Shown here: one piece after another, positions 32,863-45,154 of the stretch
How positions within the stretch are numbered: position 1 is the stretch's first letter
Layout of the letters: the number at the start of each line of letters is the position of its first letter
NCBI RefSeq assembly: GCF_024586455.1
Contig: NC_065923.1
Coordinates: forward strand, 5,893,501 to 5,957,500
Length of the DNA stretch: 64,000 nucleotides
DNA from: Bactrocera neohumeralis
Lineage: Eukaryota > Arthropoda > Insecta > Diptera > Tephritidae
Reading direction: 5' to 3'
Notes under the pieces: generated by a model
Database searches by the model: none
Told to the model about the DNA's origin: nothing
What the model saw: only the letters and a program-made list of their open reading frames with translations
Translations under genes and position numbers: made by a program

Positions 32863-35769
32863 TTGAAATTTCAAAAGCCCTATGGCTAATAACATCGTGA
32901 TGTCATTTAGGGAAATTTTATGAACCTTTAAGGCGCTCGTTTTATCAATAATAGAATAACTGAGGCACAACCGTGATTATCGTCATTGAAAACGTGTGAA
33001 AAACCAAAGACGCCAGCTTAAAGTCTCAACTTGTTTAAACCATTAGGTAAATAACAACGTGTTTATTGTTGTTGGGTTTTTTTCGCTACAATTCAGATGC
33101 ATAGTCTGTGACCGCATAGCGATAAGATGTTAATTAAGCGTGTCTGACTAGAGTCTGCACTTGCCTAGAAATCCAATCACTAATAGAAATATAAGCAGCC
33201 ACCGGGCCCCGCACGCACCAGCGTGCAGCGCATTCGGCAGCGATGGCCGTCAGCTGATGCAAGCCAATAATGTTCGATGAATACTTGTTTATGAGACCTA
33301 AATACCACACCGTCGCTTCGTTAAGCAACCAATTATGATGTGAGTACCCACACTGTTCGTATGTATGTGTGTTTGTATATACATATAGAGCTGTGGGTGC
33401 CTGTATGTATGTGTGAGTGTATGTGAAATTAATAAACGAATAATTTGCACACGCGGTTTTGATTTCCACTTATACTCTTGGCTGTCTAGACGACTTTTTC
33501 ACATTGATTTCGCGTTTGCTATTGCTTCTGCTGCTGCTGTTGTTGTTGTGCACTATTTTCACGAGATATTCATTACGAGTTGTTAGTCTTTTTTAATGTC
33601 ATCAGCAATTATCTGCGATTTTATTGAATGTTGTATGCATTTATGTGTGCGTGTTTGTTTGTGCGCCTGCTGGTAGCACGTGGCGTATGAGTGATGTGCG
33701 TGACAACCGGAAGTCGATGGCAATCGATCACTGACAGCGCTGATTTCGCCGTGTAACGCAAATACAGAGTACTAGGTCTGCGATTATTTTTGCAATAACA
33801 GCCAAGCATTGCAGTTGGCTTATATTTGCTTTATTTGATTCACTTCGTAGAAGTAGCACTCATGCCCTGAGCAAAGTGGCAAATATTAGCGGTGATTTGG
33901 CGAAGCTTGGTTCCGAGAAGCAAAAGCATGCTAATTGATATGATGCGGCGTGTTATTGTTATTGCTTAATTTGTTTACTAAAAAGACGCTGAAAATGTAT
34001 TTTCTAGAACTTGCCACGACTAGTTAAAATTTAAAAAATTTTCTAGAAATGTTTCGTCAATTTAAAGCAAGCCTAATTTTGAAGAAATTCAGACACTTTC
34101 ATAAAAGATACTGTGATCTGTGAGCTATTAGCAGTCTTCAAGTAGTCTTTAAAAATTGACTTTAAACTGAAATCGGAAAATTTGTTGATGAAGCTTCGAC
34201 GCGTTTAACGGTTGTTTGTCAATACACCTATTACGCTCACTGCTGACTGTGCAAAAAGCTGCTCATTTGAGCGTTTGACAAACAAATAAACGAAAGCAAA
34301 CAATTTACCCAAATTAAATTTATTTGTGAGTGCCAAAATCGCTACGCTGACCGACCAATAAATAAATAGCAGCAGCAGATGTACGAAAAGCTGTTGGCAA
34401 GCTGCGAATCAAATCACAAGCCAAAAACAAAAACAGAGAAGATTTACGCAGAACACAACGCCGCCGGCAGTCGCACTCGAACAGCTGGTTGGCGGCTGAG
34501 CAGCACAGCGGCAGACAGTGCCGAATAATTGGATACGTCTTCGTCTTTGTTAAGTGACGTTAATGACTATTACAACAACAAGCGATATTGTTTGAATATT
34601 TGCAAACACAATTTTGTTTATTATTGTTGTTGTTTTGATTGCGCGCATCTAATCGGGGAATATGCACGAAGCGCACGCTGCTAAAGTCATTGTAAGCTGG
34701 AAATTCCATGGAAAATTGCTCATACGTCATGTTGACAGTTGCCCATATTGTTGCTGTAAATACAATATAAACGCACAGCTAATGTTTCAAAACAATAACA
34801 GAAACATGCAGCGAATTTTTGAAATTTCTACGCAAGCGTTTGAAGAGCATTTGAGCGCTCAACGCAAGCAAGAGCAACAACTGTGCTCAGATGCTCAAAA
34901 TGCATTTGCAACAACAAGAACAAAATTCGTGTGACGTAAGCAGCAGATAACAGAGGCAACACGAGTATATTGCCTTATGCATGAGAGCATCCAATCGGCG
35001 AGTGAGCGCCAGCATGAGCGCGTAGAGGAACGGCCATTGACGAAAGAGACCTGCGCACGGCAGCCAGTCACGAAAATTGCATTTCCTATCTGTCGAATGA
35101 CGCAATTCGCCGACGAGACGTAGTGTCTACAAACACACACCCATACATACGTACAAATCTATTAAATGGCACACGTGCAAGGCAATATAATGAATATTTA
35201 CTGCTGGTATGTACATATGTTTGTGTGATTATTTCACTTTAAAGTCATTGTGATTGCCGTGTTGTAAAGGCTCTAATTGGCAGTGCCATAACCTCGGTTG
35301 CTGGGAATTATGAAAAATGCCCAGAGGTGCGAGCATAGCTAATGCAGAGAGTGGGCTTTGCCTCTTCGCATTTGTTCTTGCATTTTGAGATAAATTCAAC
35401 TAAAAGTTAATGTCACATAAGAATTTGCCTCTCTCCCTCTCTCCGTTTTATAATGAAAATACGGCTGCTTACAGTCGCAAACCAAAAATTATATACCAGT
35501 TGGCAGTGATTTTTAAATCAAGTTCAAAATTAATAGAAAGGAACGATAAAGATTAAGAAACAAATACATATAAATGTAAAATTAAATATGCTGATGATTT
35601 GTCTCCGTAATGACAAGCCCATTTCTGGGAATATTGTGCACTGGACTCTTGTATTGTAGTTTTTATTTCTTCACTATATGTCTGATGTTTTCAATGAAAG
35701 TGTATCTTGTATCTTTACCGCTTTTGCTGATAAGCTATCAAAGTACTTTTTAGTCCATTCTAGGGCTAA
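32863..35769. other. non-coding DNA, no gene recognised
   Basis: Mixed composition. GC-rich patches occur at 33180-33250 and 34440-34520. A CTG/TTG run lies at 33520-33550 and CA/GT-type runs at 33360-33430. The region around 34900-35110 has overlapping frames on both strands with no motif. Confidence 0.5.
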
Positions 35770-36262
35770 TTATGCAATACTCTCCAAAGCAGCGTTTTTT
35801 ATAGGATAAAAGCGTATAAAAAATATTTTTCATGATTTTGATAGTTCATTTTGTACCCTTAAGCAGTTTTCCAAACAAAAACTTGTCTTCTATTCTATAG
35901 TCATCCGATCTGAACAATTTCTTCTGAGATTGCACCATTGCCTTAGATAACGATCCGTGCCAAGTTTCGTTCTCGTCAAATAAAAGGGTTTTTTGTACAA
36001 GTCCTTGGTTCACAAACGTTCAGCTTGTTTTGCTGCTAAATCTATGTATAGTAGTTCAGCATCCGCGGTTTCGACAAATGAGCAGCTTCTTGGAAGGAAA
36101 AGATGACAGATGAACAGAAACTGAGGAACTATTTCGCGTTTATGCAGACTGACGGACCGATGGGCATAGCAAAACCGACTCAGCTCGTCAGACTAATCAT
36201 TTATCTAAATACTTTATATAGTCTTCGGGACAAACTTAATACATTGTATACTATTCGGAGTA
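35770..36262 (+). repeat. dispersed 'CCGATC' repeat, copy C (longest)
   Basis: This is the longest copy of the family. A body unit CCGATCTGAACAATTTCTTC begins at about 35907, followed by GAGATTGCACCATTGCCTTAG, GTGCCAAGTTTCG and CGTCAAATAAAAGGG. The 47690-47965 copy shares this block in order. A later part has GAGCAGCTTCTTGGAAGG, GACGGACCGATGGGCATAGC and CGACTCAGCTCGTCAG, as in copy A. It ends with GACAAACTTAATACATTGTATAC and a GGAGTATAA terminus, immediately before the M6 mariner at 36272. Confidence 0.75.
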
Positions 36263-36271
36263 TAATTAGTA

Positions 36272-37475
36272 TTGGTTAGTCGAAAAAGTCTTTTCGCATT
36301 TCTAAACAAACTTCAACTTAATTTTTTTTTTTTTATATTTTAAATGAACTTTAATGAACCAAATATCTACCATGTTGGTCGACCAAGTAATTTTCACAGG
36401 CTTCTCTTGAACCCAAATTTATTCCATTAAAGGAGTTCTGCATTGACCGAAACAAATATTAGTTCGTTGCTGCAAGGTCAGGGCTATATGGTGGATGCAT
36501 CAAAACTTCCCAGCCAAGCTCTCCCAGTTTTTGCCGAGTCATCAAAAATGTGTGTGGTCTAGCGTTGTCCTGATGGAAGACGAAGCCCTTTCTGTTGAAC
36601 AGTTCTGGCCGTTTTTTCGATTGCTTGCTTCAATCTCATCAGTTTTTGACAGTAAAATATAGAGTCAATCGTTCAAGCAGGCTAGAGTAGCTCATAGTGC
36701 GTGATTCTTTTCCAATCCCACCAAACACTCAGCATAACCCTTCGAGGCGTTAATCCTGGCTTTGCGGCCATTTTCTGAGCTTCACCACGCTTGGACCATG
36801 ATCTTTGTCGCCCATTATTGTCGTATTTTATCCACTTTTCTTCTTCTGTTAGCGTTAACTTCAGGAATGGTTCGATTTCATTTCGTTTCAGCAAAGAATC
36901 GCAGATGTTAATTTGGTTCCTTAAATTTTTCACACACAATTCATGTGTTACCCAAACATCGAGCTTCTTTTTGTAGCCAGACTTTTTTGAATCGTTCAAA
37001 ACCATTTGATGATGACTGTTACGTTTTTTAGCGATATGATGGCTGCTTATGTCATGGTCCTGGTCAATTTTTTCCATAATTTCATCGACTTTTTCAACGA
37101 TAGATCGACCAGAGCGAGGTGCATCTTTCACATGGAAATTTCCAGAACAGAAGCGAGCGAACCATTGTTGTGCTACACGACTTCATACAGCATCGTTCCT
37201 GTAACCTTCACAAATTTCATTGGTGGCTTGCGTGGTATTCTTGCCTTTTTTATACAAAATTTTCAAAATGTAGCGAATTTCCTCATTATTTTCACTTATT
37301 TTTGAACAGCTGTAACTTATTTTCAACTTCCCCGATTTTTTTTGATTAAATGAAGCTTAAAATCTCAACATTCCAACACTATATGGTATGACCCAATGTG
37401 ATTGGTAGCACTGGAGATATACGACTGCAACAACATCTATTGACAAAATACGAAAAGACTTTTTCAACTATCCAA
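36272..37475 (-). mobile_element. mariner element with both ends (copy M6)
   Basis: This is the most complete mariner in the window. The left terminus TTGGTTAGTCGAAAAAGTC at 36272 follows a TA at 36270-36271. The right terminus, read inward, is TTGGATAGTTGAAAAAGTC ending at 37475. The N-terminal and early catalytic part lies in the minus-strand frame 37131-36682: KDAPRSGRSIVEK, WVTHELCVKNLRNQINICD, then TEEEKWIKYDNN. The usual first catalytic Asp (DEKW) is Glu here. RQRSWSKRGEAQKMAAKPG and VMLSVWWDWKRITHYELL follow. The catalytic second half is frameshifted. Relative to M4b about 76 bases are deleted at 36385, removing part of the C-terminus. At 1204 bp plus the deletion, it matches a full mariner of about 1.3 kb. 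Confidence 0.92.
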
Positions 37476-38250
37476 AATTTATTAAATCCAAATATTCAAA
37501 AGCAAAGTTCACTGTAAATCCAACTAATAAGCCGCGAAATTTTAAAAAATTAAATCAAATATACAATTTTTCAAAATCCTTGATTTTCAAACTAGTTTAA
37601 TGCAATAGTTTTTATGTGAGCTCTTATTTCCGCTCGCTCACACCCTCGCTCTAAAACATGCGGCGTCCCTAACTTTTGCTCATTATTTTTGCCTCTCCCA
37701 CTCTCTTGGAAACACATGCTCTCATTCCCTCACGTAGGCGCACCAACACTTCCAAAAGTGCGGCGAATTCAACTGCACCAAAGCATAGAAGTTTTCGTGC
37801 ATAAAAATGCTTTGCTTGAGATACTTTTTGTTGCAGATTTGCGATTGTAATGAAGATTAATTGAGTAGCATTCAAATCACTCGTATTTCTGAAATATTTC
37901 AAATACAAAATTAAAGCCATTATGAAATATATTTCGCTTACCGCTCGGGCGTTCACCTACAGACAGACAAGCTTACATACAAACACACACACATACATAA
38001 GCACACGCACACGCGACTGCTCGTAATTAGCATTGCAGCGGCATGCAACGCTAGCGCCCCTCTCCCTCCTCTTCAGCTTGAGCGCGGCTTCATCAACAAC
38101 GCAACCAGGTGGTGTTGGTGCCACACACTTGCCTCGCATATCAGCTGCTCCTAACATGACTCTGGTGTTGCTGCTGATGATGATGATGTTGGCGCCGATG
38201 ATGATGACAGTGGCGAATTGAAATGTCTGCAACATCGAGCGGTGCAACTC
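37476..38250. other. non-coding DNA, no gene recognised
   Basis: AT-rich to about 37620, then balanced with GATGAT runs at 38175-38212. Frames on the minus strand (37956-37669, 38247-37957) show no known motif. Confidence 0.5.
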
Positions 38251-38849
38251 AGTCGCTCCGCAGACGGCAAAGCATAAGCTTACGTTTCGTGTACGTACGG
38301 TGAGAATTAAGACATTGCATCGCGCTTAATGATTACACCATAAAAACACCAGAAAATACATAAACACACCCACACCCACACACACATACTAACGCATGCA
38401 AATTAAAAACAAAAGCATTGCAATGTGTTTCGGTACAAAGTGACGAAAATCAATTGAAAGCGCAGGCCAATAAAAAATGCCTTCCAACAAAAGCGCAAAC
38501 TTGCCAACACACACATACACGCAGGCATGTGCATGTGTGCGCGTGTGCGTCATTTGCATACCTGGCTGGAGCTGGGCGTCTAGTGAAAAGTGCGGCGTGT
38601 AGGGCAATGTTTGCGAAATATACTTAAAAGAAATACGTTAGCGACCACGGTGGGATCGGATTGTGAAAAACCTACAACAACAAAAGCAAAAATAAATAAA
38701 TAAAGCATTCAACTCGCCAGCAGCTAAGCTGTGTATGCCGGTCGAAAAGCAAAACAGCAAAAAGTTTGCAGACGCGATTCTAGCGAAAAGCGGCGGAAAG
38801 AGAAAATCGCACTTCAGCGAAAACACAAATCGAGCATCGAGTGAATAGC
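38251..38849 (+). other. candidate non-coding leader exon (upstream alternative)
   Basis: An initiator-like TCAGTC lies at 38249-38254. From about 38340 to 38849 the plus strand is A-rich with CAACAA and CACACA, as in fly 5' leaders. It ends at a donor consensus, AATAGC|GTAAGTAG, with the GT at 38850-38851, after which the sequence turns AT-rich and intron-like. No long frame is present. A downstream promoter element at +28 is only a partial match. A second donor-like ACG|GTGAGA lies near 38298. Transcription is inferred, not shown. Confidence 0.25.
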
Positions 38850-40599
38850 GTAAGTAGTGCAATGGGTAATAGGAGGGTAAAACAAATTTTAATATTAAAT
38901 TGTGTAAGAAAATATTAATTCAATGTAATTTTAATAAAAATAGTTTCAAGAAGTGTCGGTTGTGTATACATACATATGTATGTACACACATACTTATTTA
39001 TATAATCGTGAGTTCTTGGAAAGTATTTATGTTGTGTGTACATAAGTTCAGCGAAACTGTGCAGGAAGTGTCAACGAAAATAACTCGTCTTCATGAAGAC
39101 AGTAGGGCGTTTCAAATTCTTTCGATCGCATATATTCGATCATATTTTCAACAACAATATTTAACCGTTATTGGCTTTTTTGGGTATAATTGAATATTTT
39201 TTTCATGGAAACGAAATTGCGAAGTTGTTATTCAAAAACAAAAAGGAAAATGTTTTTGAACGATTTTTCAAGTATTTTCTTTTGGCTAGATTTAGTGTCT
39301 TTTCGAAAGAATTTAGTCTTAGCCTCGAATAATCAACTAAATATTGTGGACCTAAAGTAACTTATCATTAAAGCAGACCAAGAAAAACAACTTCACGGTC
39401 TGATAAGTTTCAATTTAGCCTCAAGATGCAAGTCTTTTATGAGGAGTTGCCATCAAACGTACATTTCTTCAGAGACTCGAGGAACGTAACAGCTGTGAAA
39501 ACACATAACCAATTTTTGAAGACTCAAGTACGAAAACTTATAATCATTTCTCAAATGGTTCAAGGAAACGATGAAACAGAGTTTTAGTATCAATTGAAAA
39601 TACATATTCTTACCTTTTTGAGCTAACAAGCTAAGTGTTAATGGCATAAAACGCATCCAACGGGTAACTACACACTGAAACCAACATAACCTAACTTTAC
39701 CAAAACCTAAATACTGCGTTGAAAAAAGTTAAATATTGAACTAATATTCAGCTTAAAGACTCAGCGAACTTAAAAACGTATCTATATACCCACGTATATT
39801 CTTTTCGAAACTGGAACCACCTCTTGGTCAATACTTGCATTAATTCAAGTATTTTTATCTAAACATGAATTAACATTACCAAAACACCCACATTTGTCAT
39901 GTAACAAGCAATGATCCATGGCGAAACAGTTTGCCCTCTAGATTTCCACTACTTCAAGCCCTTCTGCTCCAAAACCAGTAAATAAGTACAGCATTTGAAT
40001 ATCTAGAAAATTGCCCCAAAAAACATAAAGTTAGTTACGTCATAACACGATTCACCAGCATCAACGCAATCGGCAAGCAGAATGTGTGCGTGACGTGCTC
40101 GTAAACGGAAAACAGCAACAACAAAACTGGTTTGGAAAACATAAACAAAGCGACCAGCAAATGTTCAAAGGAAACGAAAAAGCTAACGACCATCGCCACC
40201 GAACAATCAAGTGGATGTGCACCTACAGATGCGCGAATACACACGACTGTGTATACCCTACAAGAAATGGGAGCATCAGCTGATAATTCTAATGAAATGC
40301 AACTCTGCTGAAACTGCGAATCATATGGTTAGGCTCATTTAGGTTCGAAGGTAGATATTTACAGGTGTGTAACAGCAGGGTCGTTGGACTTGCTCAATAT
40401 ATTTTCTCATCAGATTTATTTTTAAATAACTACATCTGTTTATAAGAACGCTTTAATAGCTTCCGACTGAGCCGATCGGAAGTTAAGTATGCTTCGTGTT
40501 AACTTATAGTATATCCCTCTTCTCAAAGTCTACTTTTTTTTAAGAGTCAATACACTAGTTAGGCACTATGATACAATTCTAATCAGAACTATAGCTCCT
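38850..40599. other. non-coding DNA, possibly intronic
   Basis: AT-rich with one TACATACATATGTATGTACA run at 38966-38985. No frame has a known motif. The phrase CCGATCGGAAGTTAAG near 40473 is weakly like part of 5S rRNA, but I rejected it. Confidence 0.45.
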
Positions 40600-41543
40600 C
40601 GCTCGTGCTAATTGCGGCAAAGCCGATGACAAATAAAACAAAACGAGACCAAAAAGTTTTTAGAAGATTTGGGAGAAACTTAAATAGGCGCAAGCGGAAA
40701 TTGCGAAAAAGCGATGGCTGTGAAAAAAGTGTGAGTTCAGAATATGACAAAAAGAAAAACAATAAAAGCAAAGCCGTATTTAAAAGAAAACCTAAAAAAA
40801 AGATGATTAAATAAATCATTAAAACGCGCTGAAGTGTGTGAGTATTTATTATGGAAATCAAATTAGCTGGAGAGGGAGAGACCCAGAGAGTGGTGAATGG
40901 GTGAGTGAGAGGAAACAAGAACAACACTAAAAGAGCAGGAAATAAAAATTTAACGGAAATAATGACGAAATAAATGCGGTAAAAGTGGCAACAACCACAA
41001 CTCAATAGACGAGGAAGTGTGAACTAACAATTCGCAGAGACAAAGGCAAAAACAAAAACAATAACAATACCACAAAGTGAGCTAAAAGTGCAACCAAAAC
41101 ACAATTCGCTCAGTTGAAAGAGAGATTTTGAGCTGCGAACACAAAGTGAGAGCGTCGAACGAGTGCAGAAAAAAGCGAATAAAAACAAACTTGACAAGAA
41201 AAAGTTGTCAACGAGGCAAATAAACGAACACGACCAGCAGACGACGACGACGACAATCAACCACCGACAACCACCAGCGCATAAGCAACAACACCAATTG
41301 CAAGAACAACAACAACAACCACAACGACAATATCAAAGCCATAACAGCAACAATAACAACAACACAACTAGTAACGACAATGACAGTCTGCGTCTGTGCT
41401 GTTGCTCACCAGCACATCATCATTATCAGCAACGGAGCTACTGAGCCACAGCGCTACGGAGCAACACAACGAGCCGCCATCGAAGAGGCTAGCTAGTTCG
41501 GTTGGTTAGTCGCTTGACCGTTTCACCGAGGTGGTTGCTTGGC

Positions 41544-41578
41544 TCAGTCGCTGAATGCCCGTCAGGCGCGTCGGTTGT
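41544..41578 (+). promoter_or_regulatory. candidate Inr + DPE core promoter
   Basis: TCAGTC at 41544-41549 fits the fly initiator TCAKTY with A+1 at 41546. GGTTGT at 41573-41578 is exactly +28 to +33 and fits the downstream promoter element RGWYVT at all six positions. The intervening +18 to +27 bases match the motif-ten consensus at 6 of 10. There is no TATA box at -30. Downstream lies the A-rich leader-like sequence ending at the donor at 43588. The consensus motifs are established for Drosophila; their use here is inferred. Confidence 0.4.
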
Positions 41579-41830
41579 AAATTCTCGTGCTCTATTCACG
41601 TTGCGTATGCCATTAACGAAAGACGACGTGCGAATAAGAGCAATTATAGCACTACTATACAGCTACAGCCAGAGCTTTTGACACTCACGTACGTGTAAAA
41701 CGCAATAAAAACGCTCCCAACGCAAAGTGTGTGTGATAAGATTAAGGCAAAGAAAACAAGAAAGCACCAACAAAAATCGAAAGAGGTAAAAATAAATAAT
41801 AAATCTAACATTTTCGTGGCGGCTAATGTC

Positions 41831-41860
41831 TCGTCTACGTCTACGTCTATGTCTACAAGC
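41831..41860. repeat. short GTCTAC tandem repeat
   Basis: GTCTAC/GTCTAT is repeated four times within the candidate leader exon. It is a small microsatellite. Confidence 0.7.
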
Positions 41861-43587
41861 GTCCTACACTTGGGCTATTTTCGTTAGCTTAAAATACTTG
41901 TGCACCGACGTACGAGTAGTTTTGTGCGATAATTTTTAATTTTTTTCGGCCGAATTTTCGTATTTCATTCCGCTGATTTTGGCTTTTGTGTTTTTTTCGA
42001 CTTTGTTTCTCGCCTCTTAACGTCGACGAGACGACGCAAACAACGTCTGTGTTGAAGAATTATCTACAACAACAAGAAAAACAACAACAAATTAGATAAA
42101 TATGAGTGGCATGAAATAAATATCAGAAATTCCTTTGGTTTTTCGCGTTATTATTATTTACGGGCGTGTGTGAGCGCGTGTGTGCACAATATCTTTACGT
42201 AATTGCGATGCGGCCAGACAGCGGCAATAAGAGCAACAAAAACAAATAAGTATAAAATAATTAAAATATCAACAGTAATCGCAGGCATTGGCGCAAAGCG
42301 GTGAAGGCAGACCAGATGATTGCATCGAAATCGAATGAATTGTTGTGATTGAAGCGCAGTAGCAATAAAATAATACAGCCAGCGCCACACAGCTGTGGAG
42401 TCTACTCGCTAAAAAAAGAATGCTTAAATCGCAAAAGTAGGAGATTAATTGTCTGGCAGACTGAGGCGTAAACAATTCGCACAACAAGTGTTATAACGTG
42501 TCAATAAACGCTTCGCTTTTTAAGTAAAGAACACGCGAAAACTGATTTTCATGCAAAAACAACTACAAGTTAAACGTAAAATATAGCGAAAAATTATGAT
42601 TTTAGCAAATCCACTAAAATAATGAAAAAATTATGCAAAAATAATTATAAAAGAATATAAGTCAACGCATGACCAAGCAAACTTCATAAAAAAAGGCGAA
42701 AAAAGCAACAAAAAACATAAAACATAAAATTAGATAAGTAGTGTATCTGTCTGCGTTCCTGTTAATCAATCATTCCTAAGCTACAACAGAATTAAAATAA
42801 ATAAAGTATATAAATAAAACACAATAACAACAACAAAATAAGCACACACTCGCCGGTGCACACAAGCAACAAGTTTCCAAGAAAACGCTAAAAATAAATG
42901 CATGTAGATAACAAGGGCAAAAACTACACGCCAGCCAGCACGCAAACATACACACACACACACATTTGTGCAGACGCTAAAAAATTACAAAAAAATTCAA
43001 AACATAAAATCATTAATAATAAGCGAACACATTAAAAAAGATATCTCTAAAAATATGCTTGTCGTTAAATATTTATAGATCGACGCACAGCAGTAAGCAG
43101 CAATAACAACAAAAACAACATACAAAACCTCTAAACAGCAAACGATACTGGAAAATCATCAAAAAACACTTTTTAAATTAAAAAAAAAATTTTGTAATAT
43201 TACATCTTGCGCTTAAAAACGCTAACAAGCTAGTCTAATTGCCCGTTAGACTAAACAAAAATTATTAATCATTTAATTTTACAAAAAAATGCGCAGTTCG
43301 ATTTTTTTTTGTTTTAATAAAATAAATTATCAAAGCTGCAAGTGTGTTTTAGTCGAGCGAAAGTAAAGCGTTAAGTGGAAATTTTCAAGTACATACCTTT
43401 TTTGTTTTATAAAATAATAAAAAAGCTAATTTACACACACACAAACACGTGTATTTAATCGTACGTGTGTGTGCGCGCCTAACGTTGCTCGCAAAGTTAT
43501 TAGAATTATCAATAGAAAACCAAACAAACAACACAAATAATTAAATGACACGCCACAGCAGCAGTCAGCGAAAATAATCAACAAGCA

Positions 43588-45154
43588 GTAAGTCTCGCAA
43601 TTATTTGTTTTTGTTGTATAATGTCGCCTTTCTTTCTATAATCAATACAAATAAGTCGAAATTGGTTTTATTTGTTTAATCTTGATTTTTTTCTTTTGAA
43701 AAACATTTTGTAGTTGTGTTTTCGAAAAATAAAAAAATTAAATTATTGAATTTAATAAAAATATTCGAGATATTTCATTTTCTCAATTACCTTATACTTT
43801 TATAGATGTTATATTCTACGTTTCCAATTAAATTTTGTAGAACAATTTTAAATTTGTAGCCTTTCGTAAGTTATTTAAATATGTACATACATATATATAG
43901 GGGTTTCATATAGCCTCATAAAATTATAATTTATAACGAACCGAAATCCAACAACAAATTTATGATTTTTTTTGTCAAGTTGTGAGACCCCACAATACTG
44001 TATAATAATGTTTCATTTTTTTATAGTTTTATTTTCTATTGAATTTAATTTAAAAAATTTCTATATCTACCTCTACTTTCTATATCTTCTATCAAACCTC
44101 TCCAAGAAGTTAATTTCCCAAATATTTTCAGTAATATACTTATTTTTCCCCTAAAATTAATTACAAATCTGTGCTAATGTAAAAATATAATGCAAAATAA
44201 TTTCACAAATCATTATCTAGACAGATCTAGATTGTTGTCTAAAACTGGAAATGCCATTCATCTTTTAAGGGAATGAGTATTCATGAACTGAGAAAAAACT
44301 ACGCAGTTTTTAACATAACCAAACAGTATTATCAAAGTATTTTGAAGTGATAAGACTGCAATACTTCTGATTATAATGGCATTTCACTGATTCACCAAGT
44401 GTTTTTCGACAGCACATTCTCAGTTACATCGCTAATGGAGCTCCCATGTGATCTCACAACTAACACATAAACCACTCTCTTGTAAGCGAGCGTCTAAAGC
44501 ATAGTCGCTAATAAGAAACATAAAATAAAAACTACGGAATTTCCCAAATTTTTCATCAAAATGACCAACGAACTGGAGCATCAATCTAAGAACTAAAATT
44601 TTATTGCTTTTAAAACGCCTCAGAGGTAAAAAATTTAAGTTGAGTGTTCTTTTTACACTCGCTAAACAAACAACAACAAAACACAAAAAAACATGGAATA
44701 CATAAGTAATCCACTCTAATACTTAGTAGTTCCATAGTAAAACTCTCTTTCTGTAAGAAGTTTCCACAAAAATTTCCAACATTTCCACAATATTGCGGCT
44801 CGAAATCGCAACAAACCAGCAAATTACTCAACTGAAATGTTATAACTGTGTTAAAGCAAAAACAATCAAAAATACTTAATATGTCTTGACGAGATTTTAG
44901 ACGCTAACAGCTGTCTTCGATTCGCCAACTCTGCTCGCTTTTGCTCTTTCGTGAAAAAATTACTTGTAAAGGCAACAACAAAATTGTCCTCACAACCTTC
45001 AATGCTACCAAGTTTTTTTTTTTTTTTTGCATACTTTAGACCAGTTCCGTTATTGAGAATGGCTCAAATGTCAAATGAAAATAAAAGACTCTTTTTATTT
45101 TTGAATTTTCAGGATGTAAGACTTAAATTTAGTTATAGTCGGTTATAAAAAACC
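43588..45154. other. AT-rich, intron-like DNA
   Basis: It begins with the GTAAGT donor and continues T-rich. A TACATACATATATATAG run is at 43882-43900. No frame shows a known motif. 44430-44830 has minus-strand frames with Cys/Phe-rich low complexity only. Confidence 0.5.

Larger units (their letters stand above)
40600..43587 (+). other. candidate long 5' leader exon with consensus splice donor
   Basis: For about 3 kb the plus strand is strongly enriched in A and C over T, with CAACAA, AAACAACAAC and CACACA runs, as in the long leaders of large fly regulatory genes. At 43588 there is a consensus donor (AAGCA|GTAAGT). Immediately after it the strand becomes T-rich (TTATTTGTTTTTGTTG). No long reading frame exists; the longest are a Lys-rich 69-codon frame at 40605-40814 and a Gln/Asn-rich 93-codon frame at 41163-41444, possibly upstream frames or chance. 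The start of transcription could be near 40600, or at 41546 where a core promoter match lies. Coding exons would be outside the window to the right. Gene identity is unknown. Confidence 0.45.

Noticed and set aside
40460..40510. 5S rRNA-like phrase CCGATCGGAAGTTAAG
   Set aside because: Only a short block resembles the internal control region, the flanks do not pair as a 5S stem and spacing is off; too weak to call.
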